Positions 33,863-44,136 of a stretch of 64,000 bases of DNA are shown one piece after another (position 1 is the stretch's first letter; every line of letters begins with the position of its first letter). A program made the translations under genes and the position numbers. Source of the stretch: Linum tenue (Eukaryota > Streptophyta > Magnoliopsida > Malpighiales > Linaceae); contig CAMGYJ010000011.1 in NCBI GenBank assembly GCA_946122785.1, forward strand, positions 12,586,001 to 12,650,000. The letters run 5' to 3'. The notes beneath the pieces are model-generated. The model worked only from the letters and a program-made list of their open reading frames with translations, was not told the DNA's origin and did not search any database.

Positions 33863-34206
33863 TGTTTGTACCATCTCGCTCGAGGTAAGAACAATAATAA
33901 TTGTTGTGTGGGGTTGACTTACGATCGGTTCATCTGATCTCGTCGGGAAGGAAGGGACCTGTGGAAGAGCTGGGGATGCCCCCCGGATTGAACTCCGATG
34001 ATCAAGTTAGTATATTGTGTATAGTGAGAATTTAGAGAACAATATAGAGAGAGAGATAAAGTGTAGAGAGATAGTGGAAAGTAAGCCCCTCCCCTTGGAG
34101 GGTTTCATACCTTTATATACTCGTAGCGGGTTTCGAGGGTCATACGTTATCGATTGGACGCGCTATTACTTAGTCTGTGCGCAGTATCTTAGTAACACCC
34201 CCAACA
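33863..34206 (-). repeat. 5' LTR of non-coding element
   Basis: 344 bases, from TGTTTGTACC to CCCCCAACA on the plus strand. It is the uninterrupted copy that shows the Helitron empty site (GAGGTAAGAAC). A CTTTATATACTC box near 34110 is a candidate promoter or processing signal. Confidence 0.85.
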
Positions 34207-34263
34207 TTTTCCTTCCTTATTCAATGGGGACAATTATTCGTTTTGTCCCTAATAGTACTCAAT

Positions 34264-35081
34264 GCAGTCAAATTTGGGATTTTGATCGTAAAATCGTAGG
34301 ATTTTAGGATTTTAGTTAGGGATTCCGATCCTGATTTTACTATAAAATCGGTGGACCTTAAAATCGTTCAAAATCGGGATTAAAAAGGTAAAATCGTACC
34401 AAAATCGGGATTTTGATCCTATGTGAACAAATAGAGAGCTTGAGCCAATTCAAAAGAAGTAGAAGTGTTACGGTGGAAAGGGCAATGACGGTGATCTTCT
34501 CCTATACTTTTCCTATTAAAATAACATTTGAAAAAAAAATATTCAACGAAAAAAAAAGAAATAAAAACTAATTAGGGTTCGGTCAATCCCTTTCCCTTCT
34601 TTTTGTAACTCATCGGTAAAACAATTGTCAGAATATTGTAAGAGCGTAAGAATTAACATCATTAATAACAAATTATTTAATTAATGAATATATTTGTACC
34701 AAACCAATGACATTAATTATTTTATTGGATTTCAGTTATTCGTTGTTTTAGATCATGCTTAGTAGACGATGTCGGAATACTACTTTTAGTTAAACTACCT
34801 AGACACAACATGAAAAGCAAGAACCAAACCCCATGAGCTCTATCCCTTCCTCATAAATTATTTTGAGTTATGAATTAAATAACAATTAAAATGATGATTT
34901 TGGAACATTAATCTTGAAAATTATCACTTTAAATGTTATAAGTCTTTGTGTTATTAATTATTAAACTTATTATATTTTAATTTCTATATGGTACTTAAAA
35001 TCCTACGATTCTACGATTCGATTTTACGATTCTGATTTTATCCCAATTTTCGATTTTAGGTAAAATCCCGATTTTAACTGC
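34264..35081. mobile_element. Probable hAT-type element with AAAATCG-rich inverted ends
   Basis: The left end GCAGTCAAATTTGGGATTTT and the reverse complement of the right end, GCAGTTAAAATCGGGATTTT, are followed on both sides by AAAATCG and GTAGGATTTTA words, so ends are inverted over about 90 bases. No eight-base target duplication is preserved. No open frame. Confidence 0.55.
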
Positions 35082-35429
35082 TTTGGTTACACTTCCGAAG
35101 ACAACATATAGTAGTTGTCCCCTAATAATAGTCCCCAAACCTATTCCTTTTTGTAGTGTTTGGGATAATTTGTGTTATTTTCAGAGGATATTTTGCCTTT
35201 TGAATTTTGGATGTTTGGTCGTAGCTGATGGCTACTTGTAAGACAATTTTATGTCAATTTCGGAATATTATCATATATGCATAACTTTTGTTTGGATGAT
35301 TTGTTTGTGTTGTCATCACTAGAAGTGTAATGGCGTCACAAATGAAATTGATCAAGCAATTAGCAACAAATGTATCGTTGTTAATAGATGTAATCGCACT
35401 ATTGACAATAATTAAGTGTCATTAGTAAA

Positions 35430-35730
35430 TGTAGTTTCTCCGGCGATGCGTTGGAAAAGTTTATTTTTGGTGATAAATAGTTGTCCTCAGTAAATATATT
35501 TTTTTCAACGACACGTTGGAAAAGATTATTTATGATGATAAACATATGTCCTCAGTAATATAAATTTAACCAACCACACGACGGAAAAGATTTTTATTTA
35601 TGATGAATAGTTGTCCTCAGAAATAAAAATTTATCCAACGACAAGTTGGAAAAGATTTTATTTACGATGAATAGTTGTCCTCGGAAATAATAATTTCTCC
35701 GACGACACGTTGGAAAAAACATAGTTTTAA
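35430..35730. repeat. CACTA subterminal tandem array, 65-base period
   Basis: GGAAAAG motifs at 35453, 35518, 35583, 35648 and 35712. Units share CAACGACACGTTGGAAAAGAT and ATAGTTGTCCTCAG. It lies inside the CACTA right terminus at 36217. Confidence 0.85.
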
Positions 35731-36217
35731 CGACAATTTGTCGGCATCAGTAAAATTTATATTTTTGACTATCCGTCGGTAACAATATGTTATTGATGCA
35801 TACACATCCTCAAAAATGAATGTACAACGTATCAAAAAAAAATCCGGCCTCAAATTCTAGTCGCAAATAGTTATTTTCGACGAATTATGAACGTTAGTAT
35901 AACTAATTTTTATGACGACTAGTCAGAAATACTGGTTTTCTACAAACATAATGCGTAAAAAATAAATTAATTTTCCGACGAAAAAAATTCGTCAAATTCA
36001 TCCATCATGAGTGATTTCTTTTGTGATGTCATTCATTTTATTACTAACGTATTTATGTCGTCAATAATATTGTAATTGTGACGATTTGTCAATAATTTTT
36101 ATTAGCGACAGGACTATTTCTGACGACCATATGTCGTCGGAAAAGGTCATTTCCGACGAAGTTTTAGTAATTATGACGAAAATCATGTCGTCGATAATGA
36201 CTGCCTTTTTTGTAGTG
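35731..36217 (-). other. CACTA terminal region (5' end of minus-strand element)
   Basis: GTCGTC.GAAA and TTCGTC words are scattered up to the terminus CTGCCTTTTTTGTAGTG ending at 36217. On the minus strand this begins CACTACAAAAAAGGCAG, identical over 17 bases to the end at 8859. Confidence 0.75.
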
Positions 36218-36703
36218 AAACTTGTGAAAATTCTATGTCACTTGTATGAGAGCGTGGATTGCATCACGAATCTAAGAACAATAAACTTGAATAGTCATAC
36301 ACTTGTACATTTATCGAAGTCGAATCGATTGATAGTAGTGAATGGGGGCGATAGATTGTCGGCATGGAGAAGGCGACAGCGGGAGAGGGTGAGAGGTTGA
36401 CAGAGATGGAAGATAGAAACAATAGATAAAGAGCACGAGCTAGACATAGGCAGAGAAAGGGTTGGTGACTTGAGCGAAAGAGAAAAGGGTAGCCTCATTG
36501 GGATTGGGTCAGAAAGGCGTAAACCGAGCCGCTGAACCAAACTGACAGAACTGGACTGGAATGTAAAGTTTGTGAGTTAAGAGATATGTATTGTAAATTA
36601 CATGGTAATTAATAACCCATTACACAGAAAAACATATCTGGAATTTTGAGGACCGTCGAGATCGCGCGAACGGTGGCGATTAGATGGTGTACAATAGAAT
36701 CAT

Positions 36704-36704
<1 letters not shown>
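36218..36704. other. Intergenic, nothing recognised
   Basis: Begins AAACTTGTG, matching the repeat unit that ends at 8858. Otherwise no feature. Confidence 0.3.

Positions 36705-36767
<63 letters not shown>
36705..36767. repeat. TA microsatellite
   Basis: About 31 uninterrupted TA units. A shorter TA run lies on the other side of the adjoining MITE (37172-37185), so the MITE probably inserted in the microsatellite. Confidence 0.95.
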
Positions 36768-36768
<1 letters not shown>

Positions 36769-36769
<1 letters not shown>

Positions 36770-37171
36770 TGCCTTCTACGGTACCCCGGGTGAAATCCGG
36801 GGTACCGCATACCTTAAGTATGAAGACGCTATCTAGACCTCGAATTAGCAGAATTTTTGGGCATGATACTATACCCTAACCCTTAATGAGTGAACCCTAG
36901 GTCCTAATTATCTAAATCATAAACTATAAACCCTAAGATAGTGCATTGATTTTTTTGCCTATATTTGGACGAATCATAACCGTCGATTATTGTTTCTAAT
37001 TAAATTGATCTTGGGTATAATATTCAGAGAATTAAGACCTAGATTTTGATCTTTAAGGGTTAAAGTATAGTATCATGTTCGAAAGATCAATCAATTCAAG
37101 TTCTAGATATGGTTTTCTTACTCAAGGTATGCGGTACCCCGGATTTCACCCTGGGTACCGTAGAACTCCCC
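36769..37171. mobile_element. MITE with TTCTACGGTACC inverted ends
   Basis: The left arm has TTCTACGGTACCC, GGGTGAAATCCGGGGTACCG and CATACCTTAAGTA. The right arm is its inverted copy over about 60 bases, and weaker inversion continues inward (ATGATACTATA...TAACCC). It is about 400 bases, non-coding, flanked by TA repeats. A decayed copy without ends lies in the Helitron at 28440-28690 in the opposite orientation. Confidence 0.8.
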
Positions 37172-37185
37172 ATATATATATATAT

Positions 37186-38330
37186 TAGAGTTCATAATGT
37201 GCAAAGAATTTCAAATTTCACTGTAAACAAAGGAGATACACGTAGATTTAAAATATAAAATTTTAATCCCACCCCTTAGATTTGAGCTCCTTCAAAACTA
37301 GTATACCGTATTAGTTGCACCATAGTAACCTACCCTAGATATATATAGGTCTAGATTATAGAGTTAAGGGGTTGTTTGCTTTATGGATTTAAAATAAAAA
37401 ATGGATTTTTTATAATTTAAAAACTTAATGATTTGTCAAGAATTTGAGTAATTATGGATTTGTAACAATCATTTGTTTATTGAAATTTTTTATATGGATT
37501 TAAGAGGGTTTGTAATTTATAACATAAATTCCAAAATTACCTTACTATCAGTTTTCTATTTGTTTGTCATGTTTATGATATGTACACAAAACAAGGACAA
37601 TACTTACTGATAAGTATAATGTTGCCACAAGGACAATAGTAATAAACACGGAAATTTCTTACAACTTTTCACATGACATATATCTGTTTTAAATTATTTG
37701 CCCTTTTCAAAAGTAACATATATAGTAACATATATTAAAACCGGGAGAACAAAGAATATCATGTTCCATGAAAAGGTTAAACGAAACTAAAACAAAAGAG
37801 AGGATATAAAAGTCTAACTCATGTTTGCACATTAATTGAATATTTATATTAATTTATTGTTAATTAATTGATTAATTATAGTGTACAATAGGTAAATATG
37901 AGGGCAACATTGTAATATTAAAAGTTCATTAGGATATATTGATAAAATCTCATCATGGACCCCACGGATTTGGTCTCTAAATTAAAAGCAAACAAACAAT
38001 GGATTTCCCTTAAATCCATGATGGAATGAATTTGTATACCAAATCTATCATCCAAATCCCTAAATTTATGAAAATAAGAATTTAAATGAAGTAAAACAAC
38101 CACTACTGACCGGAATACGAATTTCACCATGTCGAAAATGAAAATAATTCTTGATATGATCATGGCCCAATTTATCACCTAATGAATCCTCTATATGGGT
38201 ATCTAAAGAGACATGATATATTCAAATATGATATCAAAACATACTTTAGGACATAGTAGAAGAGGTTATGCATGAGCTAAATTACCTCTTAAAAAAAAAA
38301 AAAAGCTAACTTGCCTTCAGGAAGCATCGT
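37186..38330. other. AT-rich intergenic sequence
   Basis: No gene recognised. GGGGTTGTTTGCTTTATGG near 37370 and AAGCAAACAAACAATGG near 37986 are partly inverted and may be remains of a MITE, but the match is short. Confidence 0.3.
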
Positions 38331-38339
38331 CTCACTTAC

Positions 38340-39310
38340 CGTCGATGGAGACCATGAAGATCTCATCCTGGGAACAACAAAAAATACTAGAACCGAATCA
38401 GGGCAAGAATATTGAATAGTATTTTGAATTCCATTCCATCCTGGGAAGCTCGAACAACTAAATTAAACCATACTCTCCTAGCGACCAATTTACGAACCTT
38501 CGATGAAAGCAGCGAGCAGTACTAAACTGCAAGCATCTGAGACCTGACCGATCGAGACCAGCCTTCAGATAGCTTATCTATTTCTTCGTTCAAATATGTA
38601 CTTTCAAGCGGAAGGTCATCGAAGCAGTAGAATCCGGTCAACTTTTCAGTACGTCAGTTCTGACCTCATAAAATAAGAAAAGGATTTGGCGGCACCCAAA
38701 GAGCAATAACATTTTTTTTTTTTTGCGTATTTTTGCGTTCATTCACGATATTTGGTGTTTATTTATGTAGCTAGCTAGGTGCTTATTTGCTTAAGACTAT
38801 TGATCATTATTCGAGGAAATGGAATCCAAATTTTTTCTCTTTCTCCCATCTATTAAGTTGTATTAGCCATACTTTGTGGAATTAAATTTTCTTCTCCCAT
38901 TTTTTCTGTAAAATGAGTTGCAATATTGATCATATATACAATGACATCCATTCTTATATATTTCAAAATTTAAAAATTAATTTTACATCGACGTAAATAA
39001 TAACGATATGAATGAATAAACACTAGGCAACGTGAATAAATATTATTGTTTGCATGAACATCACTACTATTACGTGTGAATACAAATCAACATGCCGTAA
39101 ATAAGCACTAATTTATGTGAATAATCGCAAACATAACTAAATCATGTGCTGTTGCTCGTTAGGGTAGGGCCGGGCTACGGCCACACAAATTTCCCCATAA
39201 AATAAAAGCGAATAATAATACTCGAACTCCAGCGACTATAAATATGCAGTGCCACCAACTTTGAACGTAAATCACAATTACACTCGAGAAACTAAGCACA
39301 GCCCTCGATC
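38340..39310 (+). promoter_or_regulatory. Upstream region of first ERF gene
   Basis: Blocks shared with the second ERF copy include GAATTCCATTCCATC, AGCTCGAACAA, GGTCAACTTTT (38636, W-box core TTGAC on the minus strand), TACGTCAG (38650-38657, TGACG core inverted) and TATAAATA (39237-39244). W-box and TGACG elements are typical of defence and jasmonate or salicylate responsive promoters. Response here is inferred. About 460-520 bases (roughly 38670-39190) are absent from the other copy. That segment has weakly inverted GTGCTTATTT words and may be an insertion. Confidence 0.55.
39237..39244 (+). promoter_or_regulatory. TATA box of first ERF gene
   Basis: TATAAATA lies 70 bases before the ATG. 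The same block, CTATAAATATGCA.TGCCACC, occurs before the second copy. Confidence 0.75.
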
Positions 39311-39313
39311 AGC

Positions 39314-39790
39314 ATGGACAAAGGGAAGGAAACCAAGAAAGCGACGACGAACGACCAGCAGCAGGAGCTGAAGTTCCGCGGCGTCCGGCGGCGGCCGTGG
39401 GGGAAGTACGCGGCGGAGATACGGGACCCGGCGAGGCAAGGTGCGAGGCTGTGGCTGGGGACGTACGACACGGCGGTGGAGGCGGCTCGTGCCTACGACC
39501 GGGCAGCGTTCAACATGAGGGGACACCTCGCCATCCTCAACTTCCCCAACGAATATTACTGGCAGGCCATGGGGACCACCACGTACTCTCACCAACCGCC
39601 TCCTTCCACGTGGGATGGAGCTGGCTCGTCGGCGTCCATTGCGGCGGCGAGGGGCAACGGCGCCGGCGGAGGGGAAGAGAATAAGGAGGTGTTTGAGTTC
39701 GAGTACTTGGATGACAGCGTGCTGGAGGAGCTGCTAGACGGTTCGTCTGAAGATGAGACAAAACATGGATATTATAGGACTAATAACTGA
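39314..39790 (+). CDS. AP2/ERF transcription factor, group IX type with EDLL motif (copy 1)
   Basis: A 158-residue intronless nuclear DNA-binding protein. One AP2/ERF domain spans about residues 20-78, from [18 protein letters not shown] to AILNFP. Ala14 and Asp19 of the domain mark the ERF rather than DREB subfamily, so a GCC-box target is expected. An acidic Ser/Gly/Ala-rich linker leads to [14 protein letters not shown] (about 128-141), the EDLL-type activation motif of small group IX factors such as Arabidopsis ERF095-098, which act in ethylene, jasmonate and defence signalling. The ATG was chosen because it follows the TATA box by 70 bases and opens the conserved frame. Copy 2 lies 3.1 kb downstream on the same strand. 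It looks intact. The exact orthologue is not determined. Confidence 0.93.
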   Translation: MDKGKETKKATTNDQQQELKFRGVRRRPWGKYAAEIRDPARQGARLWLGTYDTAVEAARAYDRAAFNMRGHLAILNFPNEYYWQAMGTTTYSHQPPPSTWDGAGSSASIAAARGNGAGGGEENKEVFEFEYLDDSVLEELLDGSSEDETKHGYYRTNN

Positions 39791-39920
39791 GGACGATCGA
39801 TGATCTAATGGGTTCTTAAAACCATGGTCTAGTTTACTTGGGTTTCTGTTGCTTACTGTACAGTGAATAAGTTGCAAAACAAGCTAAGTGGCTGCAGCAA
39901 CATCTTTTTCTTCTCTTAAG

Positions 39921-40112
39921 CAGTGGCGCCACGTTATAGCTAGAAACGACTATAGTCCCCCTCAGCTCTTGAAATTGAGTAAATTTACCTATAAATTTTG
40001 TAACAAATTTGAAAATTAGAGTAGTTGATATCACTTTAGTCCTTTCTCACCGGTTCAAATCCCTTGAACGTAATTTTTAGCCCCCTCATTTAGATTTCTG
40101 ATTCCGCCACTG
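39921..40112. mobile_element. Short hAT MITE
   Basis: 192 bases with CAGTGGCG inverted ends and a perfect eight-base duplication CTCTTAAG (39913-39920, 40113-40120). It sits about 130 bases downstream of the first ERF stop codon, so it may lie in or near its 3' untranslated region. Non-coding. Confidence 0.85.
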
Positions 40113-40120
40113 CTCTTAAG

Positions 40121-41870
40121 TAAGACGTATTATAATATGGCCATTTTAAACACCGCTCATATATGGAATGATATGGTGAGAGAAGAAAGTGGAGAGAAGA
40201 AAGTGGAGAGTTTCCTAATAATTAAGCAGAGCTGACGATGGTGAAGTGATTGAGAGAATGAGACTATGAGAGTGCATGTTAAGACAACAAAAACAGAGTT
40301 TTCATGGCTCATTGTCATTGGCCATACACAAGAAGAAGAACATGAGAAAACGGTAAGCACAATCAATACATGGAGGAGCACCTTCACTACTTTTGTTTTG
40401 GTTTTTTTATTTTTGTTTGGGTTGGTTTGAAAGCTGCGATTGTTTTTGTCAGATTGTCACTATATTCGTGTTGTTTAAAATGTATCGATTTTTTCATTAT
40501 AATTTTTTAGCAAACACAATGCATGGATTGTTCTGCGATGTGATAGAAACTATCACTCAAAACAAGTGATTGTTTTATCTCAACTTTTTGCTGAGATTGG
40601 TAAGATTATTAAATTGAGATTTTTTTATCTCAACTTTTCGCTAATGTAACATACACAATCACTACTTACCAACTCGCTGTATTTTACAATACATCAAAAT
40701 CCCTCAATACACATATATTATATTATATATGTATAAATAGATATATATTTAACAATCGCAACATCTAAACTAACCCTTCGTTTTTGTTAAGTGACGACGC
40801 CATTAATATTTGTACAGTTTTCTTATTATCTTCTTTTAAGTGCCCTATTTAGGGGACACTGTTTTTACTTGCATTTTTCACTAATCTTGTCATGGACACA
40901 TTTTTTTTTTCCTTTTAATATATTGAATACACTTATAAAGAGTGTCTCAAATATAAAGTTTTTTTTTTTTTGTGAATTATGCCATTGTTTTGGTCACAAG
41001 AAACCTCAATAGTTGGATGATTAATATAACCGATTAACAATATTCTTTTTTCATTCGATAATTTCGACATATGTTAATCAGAGATTGAAGCTCAAAAGTA
41101 AAATTTTTGTCTCACTCTTGTTGTATTTTTATCTGATCATTTCATACATTTTATTTAAGTCGCTAGTTCATCTCGATGACTTAAATTATCATAAACTTCA
41201 ACATTAAATCTCTATGATTGGGCATATGTATGAGCGCCTAGCTACATAAACAATTCACTTGCAGCTGCATATAAGGTAGGTCCAAATTATTTTATTATAA
41301 ATGAAAATGAATAGATAAATTGAGAAAAATAAAATAAAATTTTATTTTTCTGTATGGCTTGCACTTTAAATTTCATCAAATACAAACTTGCATCTTTGCA
41401 AGTGTCCATCACATTTGTGCATACCCCTTTGACGGGGGCGAACCTAGGTTAAGGGAAGGTATGTCAAGCGGCACACATTGGGCCTGGATTCCGATGAAAA
41501 ATTCAAGTTTCGTCAATATAAAATTTTAAATTATGTTCTCTCACACAACTCCAAATTTTGTAGTAGACATATTTATTGTAATTACAAATAGTGAAATGAC
41601 TTTTTTTGGTAAAAAAATTATAGCGGATATCATATTATTCGTGACCAATTAATCAATAATTGTTGGGTTGTACGCACTAAAAAATATCCGAGTTGCAAAA
41701 TAAGCAATGTATATATTTCACATACCTCTCATAATATACAAATTTGTTGCTAGCTTCGAAAAAAACAATGACAATATGTATACTATAAATTAATTTTTTT
41801 ATTTTATTTTTCTCGACGGACACACCTTTTTAAAAAAATATGAGTCCGCCACTACTCTATACAATTGCAT
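40121..41870. other. Intergenic between ERF copies
   Basis: No gene recognised. AT-rich with T runs. A hAT-like scar may span about 41430-41865 but lacks a matching duplication. Confidence 0.35.
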
Positions 41871-41929
41871 ATTGATACCATGAAGCATTTGCAATAATAT
41901 GTGATGCTGTCATAAAGCAATATCTCGTC

Positions 41930-42424
41930 ACAGTGGAGTGATACCATGAAGGCCTTATCCGTGGAACAAAAAAAGAAAAAAGATACTGGATGTTGTTTTG
42001 AATTCCATTCCATCTTGGGAAAGCTCGAACAATTAAAACCATAACCATAGCTACCAATTTTGAGAACCTTCGAAGAAAGTAGGAAACTGTACAGCCTGCA
42101 TCCCAGACCTGACTGAGACGAGACCAGCCTCCAGCTTTATCTCTTTCTTCCTTCAAAATATGCAGTTTCCAGTGGAAGGTCGATGAAGTAATGGAATTCA
42201 GTCAACTTCATACGTCAGTCCAGCCGACCACATAAAATAATAGCAAAAAAAATAATTACACACTCATTATCTCCACTCCAGCCAGCCAGCCAGCCACTAT
42301 AAATATGCACTGCCACCAACCTTGAACGTAAACTACACAACTACACTCAAGAAACTAACTATATATAAATCCCTCATCACCGATAAAGCGAAGAAAACCA
42401 AAAAAAAAAAAAAAGAACGCAACA
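41930..42424 (+). promoter_or_regulatory. Upstream region of second ERF gene
   Basis: Shares with copy 1 the blocks GAATTCCATTCCATC, AGCTCGAACAA, GTCAACTT (42201-42208), TACGTCAG (42211-42218), TATAAATA (42298-42305) and AACCTTGAACGTAAA. Preservation of the GTCAAC and TACGTCAG pair in both copies suggests it is functional. Four CCAG repeats precede the TATA box, and a 15-base A run lies in the leader. Confidence 0.6.
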
Positions 42425-42907
42425 ATGAAGAACGACGTCGTCGGCCACCGTCATCAGGAGCTGAAGTTCCGCGGCATCCGGCGGCGGCCGTGGGGGAAGT
42501 ACGCGGCGGAGATACGTGACCCGGCCAGGAAAGGGGCCCGGCTGTGGCTGGGAACGTACGACACGGCGGTGGAGGCGGCTCGGGCCTACGACCGAGCCGC
42601 GTTCAACATGAGGGGACACCTCGCCATCCTCAACTTCCCCAATGAGTATTACTGGCAGGCCATGAGCGCCGCCACGTGTCACCACCAACCTCCTTCCACG
42701 TGGGGTGGAGCTGGCGGCGGCGGGTATGGTTTCGTGGGAGGGAGCAGCTCGTCGTTATCGACGGAGGCGACGAGGGGCGGCGGAGGAGGAGGAGGGGAAG
42801 AGAATAAGGAGGTGTTTGAGTTCGAATACTTGGATGACAGTGTGTTGGAGGAGCTGCTAGAGAGTTCGTTGGAAGATGAGGAAACACGACGATATCAACA
42901 CTACTAA
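42425..42907 (+). CDS. AP2/ERF transcription factor, group IX type with EDLL motif (copy 2)
   Basis: 160 residues, intronless, nuclear. The AP2/ERF domain (about 14-72) is nearly identical to copy 1, with Ile for Val in [10 protein letters not shown] and Lys for Gln after PAR. The linker is longer and Gly-rich, and the C-terminal [14 protein letters not shown] (about 131-145) is identical to copy 1. The N-terminal tails differ ([10 protein letters not shown] against MDKGKETKK), so divergence is concentrated outside the domains. It arose with its promoter by tandem duplication. GCC-box binding and activation of ethylene or jasmonate defence genes are expected from the family, not shown here. 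The first ATG in frame, 120 bases after the TATA box, was taken as start. Confidence 0.93.
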   Translation: MKNDVVGHRHQELKFRGIRRRPWGKYAAEIRDPARKGARLWLGTYDTAVEAARAYDRAAFNMRGHLAILNFPNEYYWQAMSAATCHHQPPSTWGGAGGGGYGFVGGSSSSLSTEATRGGGGGGGEENKEVFEFEYLDDSVLEELLESSLEDEETRRYQHY

Positions 42908-43104
42908 CTCACGACGAGCTACTATATAATATCTTTGTCCTATTTTTTCATTTCATTCTCCTCCCATTACCTCCCATAACATCCCTTTCCTTATTTCTAT
43001 TTACTTTTTTGCTATATATATTTGTTCTTTTGGTTCAAACTGGTATTGGACTACTATATATATATATTAGATATCTCTCACATTTCCCATTTTTCTTACT
43101 AGTC

Positions 43105-43431
43105 TTAGGGCTGGCTATTTGGTCCGGCCTATTTGGTTTTACCCGAACACGGACCGTATAACCTGGATCGGGACCGGATTGAGACCGGATAGCAAACAAT
43201 TCAATCTCATATTCGGGCTTAGATTTGAGGTAAAAACTCGGGTAAAGACCGGATAAGAGACCCCCAACACCTAAAATCAAGATCAAATTAGGACCGAACA
43301 AGGTCAAGATCGGACCGGATCAAGACTAGATTGTATCCAATCCAATCTTTGGTCCTTATATACCGAAAAGACCAAACTGGGACCAGATCAATTTAGTCCA
43401 ATTTAACCGGACCGGACCGTATAGCCACCCA
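43105..43431. mobile_element. hAT-type MITE downstream of second ERF
   Basis: 327 bases. The left end TTAGGGCTGGCTATTTGG and the reverse-complemented right end TGGGTGGCTATACGGTCC are inverted. Flanks are TACTAGTC (43097-43104) and TACTAGCC (43432-43439), an eight-base duplication with one change. The interior is full of GGACCGG and CCGGTCC words. Non-coding. Confidence 0.75.
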
Positions 43432-43671
43432 TACTAGCCCTGCATCATTTTGGGTTTCGTAACCTGAATTCCTGAACTACACCAATATTCGATGCAAATT
43501 AGTCTTAATCAACTACATGTCCGCTCGTTATTTGAACACTAGTCGAAAACCCATAGGTACATCCCTCAAAACTAGGAAAAGAATGACGATTCATCCGTTC
43601 ACCGTTAGTGCATGGTCATCAAAGACAAGAAAATAACATAGATAGTTCAAGTATTCTCTTTAGGTGAGACT

Positions 43672-43725
43672 AGGGTTGGCTATTTGGTCCGGGTTATTTG
43701 GGTTTATCCAAAACCGGACCGTATA
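43672..43725. mobile_element. Left fragment of a second copy of the hAT-type MITE
   Basis: TAGGGTTGGCTATTTGGTCC through ACCGGACCGTATA matches the start of the MITE at 43105, then stops where the copia element begins. The remainder resumes at 48779. Confidence 0.75.
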
Positions 43726-44136
43726 ACATAGAGATCCATGTTCACTACATTCGTGATCTTGTTCGTGATGGTACACTCAGTTTACATCATCTTCACACTG
43801 AAGAACAGGTTGCTGATCTTTTCACGAAGGCATTTCCTACCAGCCGACATTGGTATCTAGGGAGCAAATTGATGCTGAGGGATCGGCATCAATTTGGGGA
43901 GGATGTTAAGTGTATATATGATTGGTTGTGGTTATACTGAGCTATAGGAGATTAGGGGCCATTAATTATAAGCCCATGCATACGTAGACCATGCACACGT
44001 CTAGGCCCATGCATTGTTGGGTGATCATTCATGATTTGACCTAGCTCGTGTAGGGTTAATAGTAGAGAAGGGGTGATAGCGGCTGTACTTTGTGTTCTGT
44101 ATCTCATCTCAGTAAAATCAGTAGCCAGAAGAGCTT
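43726..44136 (+). repeat. Copia RNase H end plus truncated LTR (left terminal repeat)
   Basis: These 411 bases are nearly identical to 48254-48665. The first 178 encode the RNase H C-terminus (HVHYIRDLVRDGTLSLHHLH, then LFTKAFPTSRHW) and lead through the polypurine tract AATTTGGGGAGGA to the LTR start TGTTAAGTG (43904). Coding sequence upstream of an LTR at the left end of an element is abnormal. It indicates the remnant of a tandem LTR-interior-LTR array. The LTR stops at GAGCTT (44136), so its last 110 bases, the primer site and the Gag start are missing. Confidence 0.8.

Larger units (their letters stand above)
28073..34206 (-). mobile_element. Non-coding LTR retrotransposon carrying a Helitron
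   Basis: Two LTRs (28073-29807 with a Helitron inside, and 33863-34206) share TGTTTGTACCATCTCGCTCG starts and CCCCCAACA ends. The primer site TGGCGCCCACTGTGGGG lies at 33844-33860 on the minus strand and a GCTTGGGGGG polypurine tract at 29808-29822, so the element reads right to left. Flanks TTTTA and TTTTC agree at four of five bases. The 4-kb interior encodes no Gag or Pol domain I can see and is dominated by three tandem arrays and GC-rich sequence. It is therefore a large retrotransposon derivative that depended on proteins supplied by others. Confidence 0.8.
8859..36217 (-). mobile_element. Candidate CACTA (En/Spm) element with nested insertions
   Basis: The left end is CACTACAAAAAAGGCAG (8859) and the right end is the exact reverse complement, finishing at 36217. 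Both are flanked by AAA (8856-8858, 36218-36220), the three-base duplication CACTA elements make. Joining the flanks continues the AAACTTGTG repeat. Subterminal tandem arrays lie inside both ends (51-base period on the left, 65-base on the right). A DUF4216 segment typical of CACTA transposase polyproteins lies at 9748-10190 on the minus strand. Subtracting recognisable later insertions leaves about 9 kb, normal for this class. The transposase core was not found. The alternative is two independent CACTA fragments. Confidence 0.5.

Noticed and set aside
35317..36217. A short CACTA-like element starting CACTAGAAGTG at 35317
   Set aside because: The left end matches the right terminus only over CACTA, and the flanks CAT and AAA do not agree. 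The end at 8859 is identical over 17 bases and shares the AAA flank.
37370..38080. MITE with GTTGTTTGCTT and AAGCAAACAAAC ends
   Set aside because: Inverted match of about 11 bases only, not terminal on both sides, no duplication.
41430..41865. A hAT element with TTTGACGGGGGCG and TAGTGGCGGACTC ends
   Set aside because: The ends match weakly and no eight-base duplication is found. Kept only as a possible scar.
43698..43940. A separate small gene ending in an RNase H-like tail
   Set aside because: The start is MITE sequence and the rest is the terminal repeat of copia element 1.
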